DNA from: Rallus limicola
Lineage: Eukaryota; Chordata; Aves; Gruiformes; Rallidae
Reading direction: 5' to 3'
DNA length: 64,000 bases
Assembly (NCBI GenBank): GCA_022605955.1
Contig: JAKCOZ010000005.1
Location: 7,350,001 to 7,414,000 of the forward strand
Shown: positions 12,501-26,865 of the stretch, one piece after another
Numbering within the stretch: position 1 is the first letter of the stretch
Layout of the letters: every line of letters begins with the position of its first letter
Program-made: the position numbers and the translations under genes
Notes under the pieces: generated by a model
Database searches by the model: none
Told to the model about the DNA's origin: nothing
Seen by the model: only the letters and a program-made list of their open reading frames with translations

Positions 12501-15500
12501 AATGTCAATCATGTAAAAGCTAGCAAGCCCCTGCATAAAACTTGTTTCTGTTTATGTAGAGTAATATTGTTATGATCCCATTTCCCAGTGAATCACTGGC
12601 TAATTCAATTTACAGATGGATTGTTCTCATTAAGCAAGAAGCCATTAAGTATTTTCAGTATTTTTTTCTCCTACTAAGCATCTCCATAATCTACTTACTA
12701 AACACTACTCATACTTCAATGATAAAATTCTTCATTTCCTCGTGGGATTTTATAAGATACTTTTCACAAACACAAATGTAGTTTCACAGCTACTAGGAGG
12801 TAAAGGGATAGTAGGGCCATTTTGCAAATGGGGAGCTGACACCTGCAGAAGTTATGATCAAAGGTGCCTTTTAATTTGTGGATCCAATTTAAATGCCTCC
12901 CATTGGATTTTCCAGAGTAACTCTGATTATATAAAACACTGTATTGAACATTCAATACACAGTTTCCATTGCTTCTGTTACTACTAGGACTGTTTCGCAC
13001 TTTACAAATCAGATCTCTAGACCTCAGAGAAAACAATTAGTAAGTTCTGATAACAGAGTTGCAATTTCTTTTTTAATAGCATTTTGTGAGCTTTCAAAAA
13101 TAGACTACAGAATGGATTGTTTTTTTTTTTCAAGTTAGCTTAATTTTTTAAGCTTTGACAGGCATCTTTCAGGCTAGAAATTCAATGTTCCCAAGTCATC
13201 TGCTTCAGGTTAGACCGCATCATGGCACCCGTGTGATGCTAAAGGCACTGGTAGCAGGAATTTGGACAGCAGACATTTCCCTATCCTCAATTCCCACCAG
13301 CTGGGACTGATTGAGGAAAACTCTTGCTCAGGTTGTGTAACTCCAGCCTTGAACACGACCCGTACAGATGAAAAGACTTAAAAGATTTAAGCTGCCAAAC
13401 CAACACACCTTTACTGCACATGTGCAAACTGGAATTTTTTTGAAGTCTTCTAAGTTAGTTAAATTTGGGTTATTTTCAGCAAATGTCACATTCCTGATTC
13501 CCTGCCAAATTTCAATCCCTGGTCCAAATTATGAACATACCAAATTTCTCCACTTGTTACAAAATATTTTGTTAAATATTGCACAAAAGAATGCTTTTGC
13601 TCAGTCCTACTCTCAATAATATTTGAGAACTTCAACCCAGAAATGTCTATGCTATTCCTAAGAAAACACCTTGCGAAAGGAGAAAAAATATCTGCCAAAA
13701 CAATTGCAGTCTGACAAGGCTATGAGCATAATGCTATCTTGACCATAAGCATCTCCAGCAGTTCCATCTATAATATGTAAATGATCAATGTGCGGAAAGA
13801 CTTTTAACCAGGGTCTTGAACAAGCAATCCAAATGAATCAAGACATAATTTTGTAAGGATTGCAGTGTTATTATTGTAGAGTTACTGTGGGTTGCTCATC
13901 TGTTTCCAATTTGTTTTGATGAAGCTAATTTTATAGCTTTTTGGTCCAATTTCCTCTTTTTCAGGCCATCTAATTAAGTACAAAAGAATTCCAGCTTTAT
14001 GACATGGCTTAAAGTGGTTCATTAGTTTTTACACATTGATAGTAAATCTGCTAACACGTCATGATACTGGAGGTGATCAGAAACACTGAGATTGGTTCTA
14101 AATTCACTCCCCTTCACAACAGAGGAAGCTTCAAAGAATCTTACCAACTAAATATAATAGATACGCATTACAACAAAGCATTAGTTGATCTGCAAGTACC
14201 AATATTAAACACTTTATTATTGAAATTACAGCTACGTACCATAGCCTAATGGGGTGCAAAGGTACATAAATTATTCATTATAATTATTAATTTTGTATTT
14301 TAGTGGCAAGAGTAATAAGAGCCATCTTGATCCAGCCACATCCCAGTGATACTCAGGTCAGCTGTGCTTATGACTTATGACTTAAGTTCCAGGACACCAC
14401 TAAATGACCTCTACACCATTTCCCTCCTATTACTAAATGGGCATTTGGAAGTGCACAGGTTGAGATTAAAGAAAAAATATACTTTTGTCCTTTTCCTTAA
14501 GTTACAAAGAACAGTGTGTGAAAAATGCTGTTAAATTGTTGCATCTCGAAAACAAAAAGATGTTCAGCTCAGCAGTGATACAACATATGCCATTCTTGTC
14601 CCTAGGGGTCCCAATTCAAATGAACCAAGAGTAGTGTAATGCAAGGCAATAAATACACTTCGGTGATGTATTGTGGATGGCATCACACACTTAACACATG
14701 CTATTGTTTGATCAAGTTGTTATTCTACACACACTACACAGACATTATTTCTATGAGAATAAAAGCCACAGTTTGTACACATATAATAACATTAAAGGAA
14801 ATACACTAACGGATATTTATGAGAAACTAATTTCATAAAATTAGTCAAACTATACAACATATTATTTTATTAAGAATTGCTTTTTAAAAAAAAGGTGTTT
14901 GAGTAATCCCGTTTTTCTGCCTTATCAGTGTATAACTGCCTTTATGACTGGACTGGAGGGGAGATCATAGTAAATATCAGAATTAAGCTAAAAGCAAAGA
15001 AATTAATTGAAATATGGTTATAGAACACGTAGTATAAGCATTGCTAGGCACATCTGTAAATGGAAGATAATTACTGTACTGTGATGCCAAAACATACACC
15101 TACACATCTGGACAAGACTGCAAAAATTTTGAAAGCAAAATGAAAGATATTTTATTTTCTAGGTGGGTTAATGGAGCTACTCTACTAAGTGAGCCCAGGT
15201 AGGTGGAGGTGAAAGTTGTGGAGCATGCACACTCCTGTGTGTGCAGCCACATAAATGTCACATTAATAGCTCACCACATGTGTTAGTGGCCCAACGAAAC
15301 CACCACTTGTTACGAGTAGTACAATAACCATGAGGAGGAAGTGTATTGAGAATCTGTTCTTTGCTGACACTGACAAAATTACATGGTACAAGCAAAAGCA
15401 TTCCTGTCCTAACAAACACTGTCATGATAAAATAAATAAACAATAGTCCTGTCTGACCTCACAACTAACAACAATACTGCCCTCGTAAGCTTTGCTCTCC

Positions 15501-18500
15501 TAAATGATGTCTCATTCTGTGCTTAGTGCTTTTTCTATAAAGCTTTTACTCCAGAACCAATGACTCACTTGTGCATCAGACAAGGACAGTTTTAAGGAAT
15601 GAATTTATGATTGGCTTAAACAGAATGACATTTTGCTTACCTAGTGTCAGAGGCATTTATCAGACTACACAGGCACTGATGAGACAAAGTGCACAAAATT
15701 AATATGCTACAATATAATTGTAGTTTGAGGGTAGACTTGTGCACCTTAATTGAGAGATGTTTTAAGAACAGATCAGACTGGTTGTCATAATTTATTTCTC
15801 AACAGCATCGGTGAATGCAAGGTGTTACTAGAGGTTAAAAAAACAAAAAATCCAGCCAGAAAATCACCTCCAACAAAAAGAAGGAAAATAAAGGGTGTAA
15901 GCTTCAGGATAGCTACAGTAAGAATTCAAAGTCAGGAAAAGAGGCACAAGAGGAAAAAAAATATATGATGTTCCTGAAACGGTTTCAGACTAACAAACAC
16001 TAAAAGTATCTACACTAAGGAGTCTAAGTACTAGATGTTAACCAACACTTGCAACAAAAATGCTTTTAAACAGTAGAGTCTTAGAACAATGTCAAGAATT
16101 TGTCCAGAAGTTTCCCAGAACTATATTGCAAATTCAGTTCAGGGTGTTCAGAAATGACAGTGTGGAATTGTGGATCAACCGTTCTTATGAAAAAAAGAAC
16201 TCATTATAATAATATCCTAGTTCATTATATTTCATTCTAATCTTCCTATAGAAGACATACAAGTAAATACACACATACAGTGCACTTCAGTCTGCATTAC
16301 CTTTTTCTTTCAATTATGCATTAATTTACATAACACTAATTCACAACAGGCAAGTTGTATTTATAAATCAAGCAGATTATAGATTTTTCTACTAATTTAA
16401 AAGAATCGTCACAGAGTGGATATAAATTATATCTAACACATTCAACAGCTTCTTACATTAAAAAAAATAAAAAAGACAAATGGAAATAAATTAGTCTGTG
16501 TACAGCATTCAGCAAGCCTAAAATTTCAGCACATTTCAGTTTATAGGGTTTCATGAATCATTCAAGAATGACCACAAGCTGCAGACGTATTTCACATCTT
16601 TAAATATTTGCCAACTAGAAAGGACAATTAATTCTCGGCTACTGTTTTGTTTTCAGTTAACTCGCTGTGATATGTGATTGCTTACATAGATATATTTTCA
16701 TCCCTGAGTTTCTAATATACAACTTCTTATAAGATCATCAATTTTCAGGGTATGCCAATATCTTCATAAGTAATCAAGAGCTATCCAGTTATTCACAATC
16801 ACAAACTGTGTGACCTTTACATAGTACTTCAAGCTGTATTTTATCAGGTCAGGATTTAATACAACCTCTTGCTAAGCTGGGGGCCTGAGCAGTAAATGCC
16901 ACAGAAAGGTACACCACAGTGCCCGAACCAGACAAGGGGGTGGCACAGCACCTTCTGTTCTCACTTCTTCATTTCCCAACATATTCACACCCACTGCTGA
17001 TGGATAAAAGCATTTTTTATGTTCTTTTATGTTCTTTAACCTTAAGTACCTCTAGAATGCCTCAAATTAAAAACAAAAAACACCAACCAAAAACAAATTG
17101 AAGAGAAGTGGGCACAACCTGATATAAGCTATCTTCCCATTTCAGACATCCCAGAAAGAAAAGTGTGTTCCTAACAGTAAATGACTGACATATAACTCTA
17201 AAACTCCTCCTTCTTTGCAGATCATAAACAGCAAATTCTAACTAGTTGTTTTGCATGTGTGCAATACACAGTTTAATTTCTTCTTTATATTTTCTTTATA
17301 CATTCACAGTATTTTATATTTTAGAAGTAAACAATATGAATGTACATTTGCATAGATCAAAAAATAAATTCAATGCAATAGGCATTTTTATATTGAAAAT
17401 TAAATTAATTAAAATAGTTAACTAGAGGTCAACAAAACAGTAAAATAAATGGGAAATTCTGAAACAAAATTCTATTTAAAACATAATTTGATACTTTCTA
17501 ATTGAGACCCTCTTACATAAATTTCTTCCCTTCCATCTCTTGAAAAATCAGGACATAGTGTTATTTTAGGAAACTCCATACTACATGACTGCTAAGTCTG
17601 CTTGCAGCACTAGTGATCTTGCAAATCAATATAAATACAGGATGCAGCATCCTACATAGCAAATAAGCCAAAAATCATGTTTTCAGACACCATAAATAAT
17701 AACTTTGAAATTTATCTTCCAGTTATCTAACAATAACAGGTCTCAATTGGTTTATACTGCTATAAAATTGCACTTTTTGAAGCCTTTCATTTCCCCACAT
17801 TGCTTCAGATGACTGTGATGGCATTTGTGGATCACCACCTGTCACTGTCATATGGTGATGTGATGCTAATAATAAACATTATGCCTTCTGTACTGTTTGT
17901 TGAACTTGGTTATGTTGTATGACTTCCTGTTCTGGAACATTAAATGTAGAATTTAAAAAACAAAAAGAAGTTACTAGTGTTTCAGTTTTTCAGTTGGAAG
18001 ATTGCTATTTTAATTGCAATATGATGTTCTTTCTTCCCAGCAGAAATGTTTAATTCTACTCAGAACATAGACTCTTCACAACAGAAAAAGGTAATGCAAC
18101 AACAATGAAGAATCACGTTATTCTAATAGCAAGGATAAAAACAGAATAAAAGAATAAAAAATTCTGTATACTCTTGCATGTTCTTCAACTCTAATTTGAT
18201 GTTTCTGATTCAAAATGTCTCCGTGTTCTACTAAGTAGCTTAAAAAAACAGATTTATGCACCAACACATAAGTACACCACTAAGCAAAGGTATCCAACTG
18301 CTTCATTGCTAGTAATTTACAACGGATACCGCTAGCGTTGTCCCTGTCAAAGTCAAAGATAGGAATTTTGCTATACTACTAAATATAAGTGGTAGATTCT
18401 ATTGCTTCAGGAATGGTTATAGAGTCTTTTAAAACCATTATTGAAATATGCTGATGTTTCACAATTTTATTACTGCATGTGCAATTCAAGCACGAAATAT

Positions 18501-18921
18501 AACTATTCATGGATAAGAGACAGGGAGTAGCAATTCATCACTCTCCCAAGACACCCAGACCTGGAAAGGAAGTATTGAGGATAGTTAATACTTAAAGAAA
18601 TACATATTACATATTATGTGTAAACATATATAAACTAATATGTTTAACAATCTATCCTTAACAAATTTAGGTATGCAACTAATTCAAAACCAAACAGACC
18701 TATAAATTCAAGAGAAATATCCAAACACCAAAAGTTTTCTGCTGTTAATTCACAAACAGAAAAAGTAAAATGCTGCTGTTTAGATTGTGGAAATATTCTA
18801 AATCACATTTTAGGGGATATTGCACTCTTTTCAGGTTTTTTTATGAATAAGCAAATTTTTAAAATAAATGTAGGCTTCTAAACTTTCTAAATACAGGGTT
18901 TTTTCATAACAGTTTAGCTCT

Positions 18922-18950
18922 TTTCTTGTCATGATGATAGTGACAAGAAA
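18922..18950. repeat. Perfect 10-bp hairpin
   Basis: TTTCTTGTCA at 18922-18931 pairs exactly with TGACAAGAAA at 18941-18950 across a 9-nt loop (TGATGATAG). Confidence 0.45.
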
Positions 18951-21900
18951 TATTCACTTTTTCTTCTGCAGTTGCCTTTCATTCATTTCAAACTATATTA
19001 GGTCCCCTCTGAGTCTTCTTTATCAGTTCCCACCCTTAATATGCTGTTAAAATCACCGAGAAGCTCCACTGGCTTAGGTCTGCTTGAAGTCTGCTTGAAG
19101 TTCTCCATGTCTCAGTTGATGGTGTGATCACTTTAGGAGTAAGAGACCCAGCTTCACTGCAGGTCAGAGGTATGAATCTGAAAATCGAGTTAGCTTTAAA
19201 GTATGTTCTCACAGGACTTCAATTTATCTAGCTTTGCAGACATCTACCTAGAGTTTTTCACATAGAAAGACAGCCAATAAAGGCTCAAATGCAGAGGAGC
19301 CAGGCTTGGCTTTATTAAAAACCTATAGAAATAATTTGAAATGGAGAAATTTCAGAGAAACTGGGGAATGCAGAGCAGACATGAGAAGTGTTTGTTCGTA
19401 ACTGTGACCTGCCCACTGTATCCCTGTTACTGGGTCTATGACTACAGCCAGCACAAGCACTGTTTGAGTAACAAGCAGCTATGCTCAGTGCCCTCCATTT
19501 CACAGGACCGTGTTTCCTCCGAGAGATGCCTAGGCAGACACAATTTCCATCTCCCTCCAGAAAGGCCTGCCTTAGCCAGGAACACAGATGTTTTGCAGAA
19601 TACTTTTCTCTGTGGACTACAGTTCCTGTAGAAAATGATCAGCATATGAATTCCCAGTGGAAACTCTCCCTGAAATTGCTAAAATCATTAGCCCTCACTT
19701 GCCAGATTTTTTCAGAAGCAGGTATTGCCTCATACATATTTACATGTTTCCTGTAATTCTAACTCAGCATACACAGGCCAGAACAAAAAGAGTTGAGAAA
19801 AATGTCTTCAGGAAGCTCTGGCAATCTTGGAACCCAAATTTCAAATGTATAGCTTTGACATGTAAAATTACACCCAAAATAGGGAAGACTTCAAAGGGTG
19901 CATAGACATTCAGAGCTAAAATACAAGGAGACAGAAGCCGCAGGGAGCAATTTGGGTGTGGAGATTTTTTGGGAAAAAGGTAGCCCCATAATTCTATGTC
20001 TGGCTAACTCAATGATTCAAGCAACAAAATGTCACAAAACACTTTTTGTAGTGATGGAATTGTCTGTCTTACATGAACAAGCACTGCCACGCTCAAACAA
20101 CTGTGCTGAACTACATGTCTCTTTTAGACCGCTCCAAGTTCTTTTTGAAAACTTATAAATAGTAATTAATTTATCACTTTCTTTGTTTTGTGGAATATTA
20201 TCATTATGTTGCACCCACCCACAAGTCTTTGTTTCACTTTTGACCCAGTCTAAGAAACCCTTTTTCAGCCCATTTTAAAGCTCTGCAATTTTGATGGCCA
20301 CATACAATAAAAAAACTAATTAAATAATGCTTACATGAACTGACCTATGGCAGTCTTAAACACAAAATAACTAGCAGGCATATGATGTAGGAAAAAACCG
20401 TTAGCACAATGGAAAAGAGTGGCTGGGAAATCTTGTTTCTAGAATCAATGACAAACACGTAGCTGTTCAAGGTAACTAAGCCATGATTCACAACAATGAC
20501 TGCATCCAGGAGCTAAAGAAAATGTTTAACCTGTTGCTACAGAGGTTGTGAGAAGGCACTGTGTGCCTTCCCTTACCAGACAAAGGAACACAGAGGACAA
20601 AAATTGGGAAGAAAGGGCCTAAATGAATGCCTGCCTCAACTTGACTATTTCATGCACAGTGATATATAGAGGCAAGTACATAAAGGTCTCCATAAGAGAT
20701 TCTGTTAGTCAAAAAAGACAAAAATCTAGAACCATTAAATTACATCCCAAGGTCCTTTGAGAAATGCAAGACATCAGCAGAATCACAAACACTTTCTTTT
20801 GAGATAATATTCTAAATTTTATATTTATACAGATATTTCTATTTCCACAGGACTCTTCAGAAAAATGTATCTAGAAATCAAGTTTTCATTCACATGTGAA
20901 ATTAAGGATTAGTAGACCTAAGTCCTAATGATACATGTCATCCTGAGAAAGTGCTTCGAAAATGTCAAATAACAGAAATGCTAAATTTTAACTGTGTGAA
21001 GTTATAAAATTCCAACTTTTCTGTAAGAGTCTGAAAAGTTAAAAAAAAAAAAAAGATAAGTTTTCACATATTTGCGTAGAAGAAATGTCTTGCATCTTTA
21101 ACATACATTCCTTATGAAACCCTCTGGGTTTGGAAACACTCTCGACATCTGTATTCCACTGTCATCCTCTGTGCTCCAGCACTTTCCTGAATTGCTCCCC
21201 ATACAGTTGACATGTCATGGAAAGCTCCTGCAGCTACATTTTCTTACTGCTGTTATTGAAAGTTACTATTAAATTGTTCAAGGCCTCTGCTCTGAGTGAC
21301 TTGCTCCTTAGAAATTAATACAATTAAGCTCATTCTCCAACTGTCATTAAATTACATTTCAATTCATGTTGATAGATTAAAAACATAAATTCAATTCACA
21401 TCAGGTTTGGAACGCAGTCCATATAAATAAAACAACCCTACCACTCTACTAGCACTTTCACACACATTAACAAGAAGCTGTGTTCTGCATTTGTTTTTGA
21501 AAAGCAGATGTCCGCTCAGCAGAAGTCCTTTCTAAGCTGCCTTTAGTATGTATCCTTTATATCATAAATCATCACAAAACTATGTGGCTCGGAGTTGTGC
21601 ATCGCACATATTAGATGAGAGCTACATATCAGCCAGGGGTTTTTTCTCCCTGTGTCAGGAGAACCAGCACAGATCTTCATAGACCAACACTTAAATTTCA
21701 TGACTGTGGGAATATTGTGGATAAAGACCTTTGAAATTAAAGACCTTCACTGTTTCTGTTTGTTTAACAGACCAGTTACAAAATACAAGGCATTACTAGT
21801 GCCTAAGTGAACATATCACCTCAAGATACTAACAAAGATACAGTCAGTGCCCAATCGCCTATTTTGACTAATTTGTGCAAAAGTGTAGATTTGAAATACT

Positions 21901-22110
21901 AATGGGAAATGCTCATATACCTTATTCAATGGTCATAAATTATCTGAAAGAACTTATCTAGCGAATGAATAATTCATTAGATATTAAGAGTACCAAAGAG
22001 TTGAATAAATATGTGCCAACATTACTGAAGGCTAAAATTTCCTCTCTGCAACAAAAAAAGAAATTAAAAAAAAATATATCTCTTGCCTTGCTATTTGAGA
22101 TTCATCTGGC

Positions 22111-22231
22111 CAACTCTCCTTCTCTGCAGATATTCAAAACCACCTGGACATGATCCTGTGAAACCTGCTTCAGAAGGGTGCTTGGACTAGATGAACCCCA
22201 GAGGTCCCTTCCAACCTCTGTCATTCTGTGG
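22111..22231 (+). mobile_element. CR1 LINE, 3' terminal fragment
   Basis: This is the CR1 3' region on the plus strand. TCTCTGCAGATATTCAAAAC and a CCTGGACATGATCCTGTG-type segment are followed by GGACTAGATGAACCCCAGAG and GTCCCTTCCAACCTCTGTCA, ending in the tail remnant TTCTGTGG. About 120 bp remains; the rest of the LINE is absent. It is diverged from the more complete copy at 24.7 kb. Confidence 0.88.
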
Positions 22232-24687
22232 ACATCCACAGCATTTAAGAAAAAATAATAATCTAAGTTTAAATTTTAAAAAAAAAAGCCTCCATTTCAG
22301 CTAGCCATCTTAAATTCCATTTATAGGCAGCAGGAAGAAATGGGCACTGAAATTAATCATACCTTAAGAATGTTTTTTCTTTTCCTTATCTTCAAAGCGA
22401 GCTCAAGGCAAGTAGCTCAGACACAGATATTAGACACAGATATTGCACAGTAAACATCAAAAGTGAGGTAAGAGAAAATATAATTCGAGATCCTCTTCCA
22501 GAATTTGTCTCAGCAAGTGGACAGGATTTTCAGGTTACCCAGGCCTTTAAAAATAACAGTTACATTGTGTTATAGAACTGAAATACTTTCTGGACTAGGT
22601 TTGGCAACAGATACCTTGCCACTAGCTCCCATCACTGTGATATAAGTGGATCTCCAAAGCAGACAAAACAGACAAAATTTTGAATGTTACACATTTTTCT
22701 CTTTAAAATAAAAAAAACAACATACTGATAAAAATGTCATCTTCTAAGTCTGAAACATTTGTGCTGCAACCAATACTGCTGAATAATGTCCAACTACAGT
22801 AGTTCCTTCGGCACTCTTGCTCCTGATACACTTCAAGGCATCTGCAAATCAAGCTCCTCGTCATGGCATAACCATGCCATGTCCCAGTAAAGTTCTTGAG
22901 CTATTTATAACTAAGATATACATAAAATATACACCCAGGGGTTGTCTGAACTGTCAGACAGAACAGCAGTCTAGCTCCTACTGCTAAAGCTCTTTGTCCC
23001 AACCCTTTCACAGTCTCTCTCATTTCCTCTTATTAGCAGGGTTAGCTATTTAGTGCCGCAGCCTACAGAGCATCCTTAACATTACCTGAGAAAATTTCTT
23101 TATTCTTCATTCTTCACAGGCAGTAGAGCACTATCAGCCATTTCTTCTTACTCCAAGGCTCAATCTGAGCTGCACTCCTTTTTGTATTTTTAGCTAATGT
23201 TGGCCAACAGTATATCACACAATGCTATTTGTAAAAAGAAAAGAATTACTGTTCTCATTTTCTTTTGTTCTATGTACTTACTTCAATGCTTGTGGCACAA
23301 AAGCGCCATCTGAGAAAAGCATTGGAATACTTTTATTTTCTTGAATGGGCATGATAAATGATATCACTCCTGCCGATTTCAAGACATACTGAAATTATTC
23401 TGGGAAGTAATGACACCCTGATTATTTTTTACATCTGTTTTTTTCACTTTCAATCTCTCCATTGATTTCCTTCCTATGTTAACTAATAATTTCAAAGTGC
23501 TTTAGCTGTGCTTATCACAAACCCGTTAAACACGTTCTTGGCATTGCAGTAAAAAGCAGCAGTGTCTTATCCGTGAACGTGTCTATCTGAAAATCGTATT
23601 TCACATTTATATTCCTCCCGAAAGTTGTCAGATATATTAAGTTGTGCCCAATAAGTACTTTATAAACAACTTCATATTTTAGCAAGCACAATCCTTTCTC
23701 GTGTGTATGCATAAGGTGATCTATCTCAGCAAATAAAATTTCTGATTGAGAGATTATTTCCGTATCTGTTTTGTTTTCCTTATGATATTAGTTCTTGGAA
23801 TATTGAATTTCTTACTTCATGTCTATACAGCACTTCAACCCTACTGACAGCACAGAGCAAATTCAACTCAAACATTTTACTCCTATCTTGAAATTAACTT
23901 TCTTGAGGCAATTTCATTTTTTTTCATTTAAATACATCTAGGCAATTTTATTCTTCATCTGGATAAGATGAAAGGAGGATTCTCCTATCATTGCTGAGCT
24001 GCAGCCTATAACACAAATTGTCAGAAATTCATGTTATAAAGACAGTGTAAGTGTGACTTCCATTTTGAGATGTCAGTCAAAACATTTCCCCCCAACTTCA
24101 ATTTATACCGGTAATGTTAAAACACAGCATGGTTTCCCCAAATTTAGATTTAAAGCATATAATTTCCACTAGGTTAGCTACATACCCATTACCTGGTATA
24201 AATTCACTTTAACATTGAACCATGCATGTGACATGCCTTGCAGAGTTTTAGAAATTCTTTTGAGGAACTTGGATTAAGCTCTGGCCTAACAGAAGAATTT
24301 TTAAAATTTTATTTCTTTTTAACTGGTATTCAAAAACTTTTCGGCTTTTTAGTTTTTACATAGAAATGACTGAAAAGTGCATTCTATTATATGTCAATTC
24401 AGTCAAGGGCAATCAATTAAATTTAATACAAGCCACTACTGCAGGAACAGTTATGGTAACAATAACCAGAAATAAAGAAAGTTGGCAAACACCTGGTTCC
24501 TTGAGGTGTCATTCCTTTATGTGGCTTTGCAATCAAGACTTGAGGCTGGCTTTGAGGTCTCCCTTCAGTCAGAACACTTCTTTAAAGGATTTCAAAATGC
24601 CCATTTTTCTACCCATGAAATCTCAACCTTTATTCAGTTATCTGCAGAGAATGACTATTGCATTTAACATTACTATAGTGCAGTGAT
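22232..24687. other. Unique non-coding sequence
   Basis: No gene or repeat family is recognised. It contains a perfect 13-bp tandem duplication (AGACACAGATATT) at 22419-22444 and short A/T runs. The open frames, including one of 106 codons at 24366-24686, match nothing I know. Confidence 0.55.
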
Positions 24688-25190
24688 TTTGTGTCCAGTT
24701 CTGGGCTCCCTGGTATAAAAAGGACAGGGATCTCCTGGAGAGAGTCCAAAGAAGGGCTACGAAGATGATTAAGGGCCTGGAGCATCTCCCCTTTGAGGAA
24801 AGGCTGAATAAGCTGGGACTGTTCAGTCTTAAGAAGAAAAAACTAATGGGGGACCTAATTAATGTTTATAATTATCTTAAGGATGGGATGCAGGGGGAAT
24901 TAGCCAGCCCCTTTTCAGTGGTCTGTGGAGACAGGACAAAGGGGCAATGGCTGCAAGTTGAAGCATAGAAAGTTCTGCACCAACATGTGGAAGAACTTTT
25001 TCACAGTGAGGGGTGACAGAGCCCTGGGACAGGCTGCCCAGGGAGGTCGTGGAGTCTCCTTCTCTGGAGATATTCAAGACCCGTCTGGATGCCTACCTGT
25101 GCAATATGATCTAGGGAGCTGCTTTGGCAGGGGGGTTGGACCCGATGATCTCTCAAGGTCCATTCCAACCCCTACGATTCTATGATTCTA
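24688..25190 (+). mobile_element. CR1 LINE, 5'-truncated copy with ORF2 C-terminal remnant
   Basis: About 500 bp of CR1 runs from the end of ORF2 into the 3' UTR and ends in two tail octamers (GATTCTAT) at about 25176-25190. The C-terminal part of the CR1 ORF2 polyprotein (endonuclease/reverse transcriptase) is still readable: the motifs [20 protein letters not shown], then [20 protein letters not shown], lie in one frame, which stops at 24966-24968. The continuation ([11 protein letters not shown], then NMWKNFF) lies in a different plus frame beginning by about 24925, so a frameshift has broken the ORF near 24940. It cannot encode a functional protein. Neighbouring CR1 pieces at 22.1, 28.3 and 29.7 kb show the region has taken several independent insertions. 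Confidence 0.95.
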
Positions 25191-26860
25191 TTTCTCTTTT
25201 TAAGAGAAAGTTGGGTTTGCGTGTCCTTGTTTCTACAGCCTTTAATTTTAAGAAAAACACAATAAAAATTTTTCAAGAAAAGATGTCAGACACACTTTTG
25301 AAATCTTAATTTCTGATTTAAAAAAAAAATCAAAAGTGCTATAAGAACCCCATCAGTGGCACCTAGTTTGGGTCTTGCATTCCAATTAATCAGAAACCAA
25401 TTGAAATAGGGACACTTCTTGACTGAACATGAAAATTTCTAGCTATCTTGGCATGCGTGTTTCTGTTTAAAATATTCACTGGCTTTTCATTTCTTGGTGA
25501 AGACAAAATAATTTTATGTCACTTGTCAAAAATTCTTTCATCCAGGAAATAAAGTAACATGACTACTAATGGACCAAACTAAAATAACACATAATGAGCA
25601 TGTTTTATGCTGATTTAATGGCACAAGATATAGTTAAAACTGTTTCAATCTGGCATCAGTTCCAAAGCTCAGCTCAAACTGGAAGGATAAATGTTACTCT
25701 GAGTTCCTTATTGTGTGGATAGTGGGTACAAAAATGTCTCTTGGGATATCTGACAGTAGGAATGTTGCCTGGTATGGTATTATATCTTTCTTCTCTGTTT
25801 TGCATATGGTACCTAAGTACTAATGATACATTCTGCAATGTAAAAATCCAAACAAACAAACCGCAAACCAAAACAAACCTAAAAAACAAACCAACCCTTA
25901 GAACTGTTTTTTCTCTTTTCCCCCCTTTTTGGCAATATATTATTGCAATACTTAGCCAGTTTCAGTGATAAGCTTCAGTTGCCTCAAAACTCAATTTCTC
26001 ATGGATAATTTTTTTCTCAGAACGTTTATATTTTGTTGTCAGACCTCTGTTGTTATGCTGATTCTCTTGCTAAAAAAAAAAAGTAGTCTGCAGCACATCA
26101 GAACACATGTATTGAACCACCAGTTTAACACTTACAGATAATTAGACTAAATACACAGGGGTAAGAGAAATTCCTTAAAGGGGGTAGGGGAGGGAATTAA
26201 GAGAAGATGAATGCACTAATATCTGTTTGTATAGACGTTGATGTAAAGATACATGAATTTTTTCTTCCCTTGTGGCACACCTACACTCTAGCGAATCACT
26301 AAAATATCATGAATATATTGTTTGCTCAGTGTTTTAAAGCCACCAACTGGTTTGACTCATTTATGCACAAAAAAAAATGCCAGTGGAAAACCAAGGAAAC
26401 AAATAAAAACAAGCACATTCAAACCCTTGAAATACCAGTCCCAGACACTGCTGAGCATACTGTACTGGTAACAGACTGAGTGCATATGGAAATAGGCAGG
26501 AGACAGACATATGCCGACAGTGATATTATTGAAGGGGACTCAAAAAGGGATTAAATAAATTTATGGAGAAGAGATCTCATCCCTTTGAGGCTATTAAGCA
26601 TTATGATTCAGATGAGCCCACTAAACTGATAATTAGATGGTGATTATTCAAAACAAAACAGAGCGGTTATACTTGCTATCTTACTCTCCCTCATTGACAA
26701 CCGCTTGACATAGGGCAACAAGCATCCTTTAGAGCCACTGAGGTCAGTCTTCTTCACATTTACTCTTGCTTCAAAGGACGTTTTATCTAGAACTGTCAGC
26801 TTAAAAGTATATTGTCATTATATAATATATTACATTGTGCTTTATCTTAAATTTCTATAA
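25191..26860. other. Unique non-coding sequence
   Basis: A perfect 8-bp hairpin (TTTCTCTT, loop TTT, AAGAGAAA) lies at 25191-25209 directly after the CR1 tail. A CAAA/CAAAC-rich low-complexity stretch follows at about 25848-25895. No gene or other repeat family is recognised. Confidence 0.55.
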
Positions 26861-26865
26861 GTAAA

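Larger units (their letters stand above)
7703..22110. other. Unique AT-rich non-coding sequence (14.4 kb)
   Basis: No gene or clear interspersed repeat is visible in this long stretch. It contains three perfect 10-bp hairpins (listed separately), several A/T homopolymers including an A14 run near 21042, an 11-bp tandem duplication (GTCTGCTTGAA) at 19078-19099, and scattered AT-rich low complexity such as 18600-18650. A possible very short CR1 match near 18998-19030 is too weak to call. Open frames are all under 100 codons and unrecognised. Confidence 0.6.

Noticed and set aside
18998..19030. Possible short CR1 fragment (AGGTCCCCTCTGAGTCTTCT)
   Set aside because: It resembles the CR1 minus-strand middle region, but about 30 bp without flanking support is too little.
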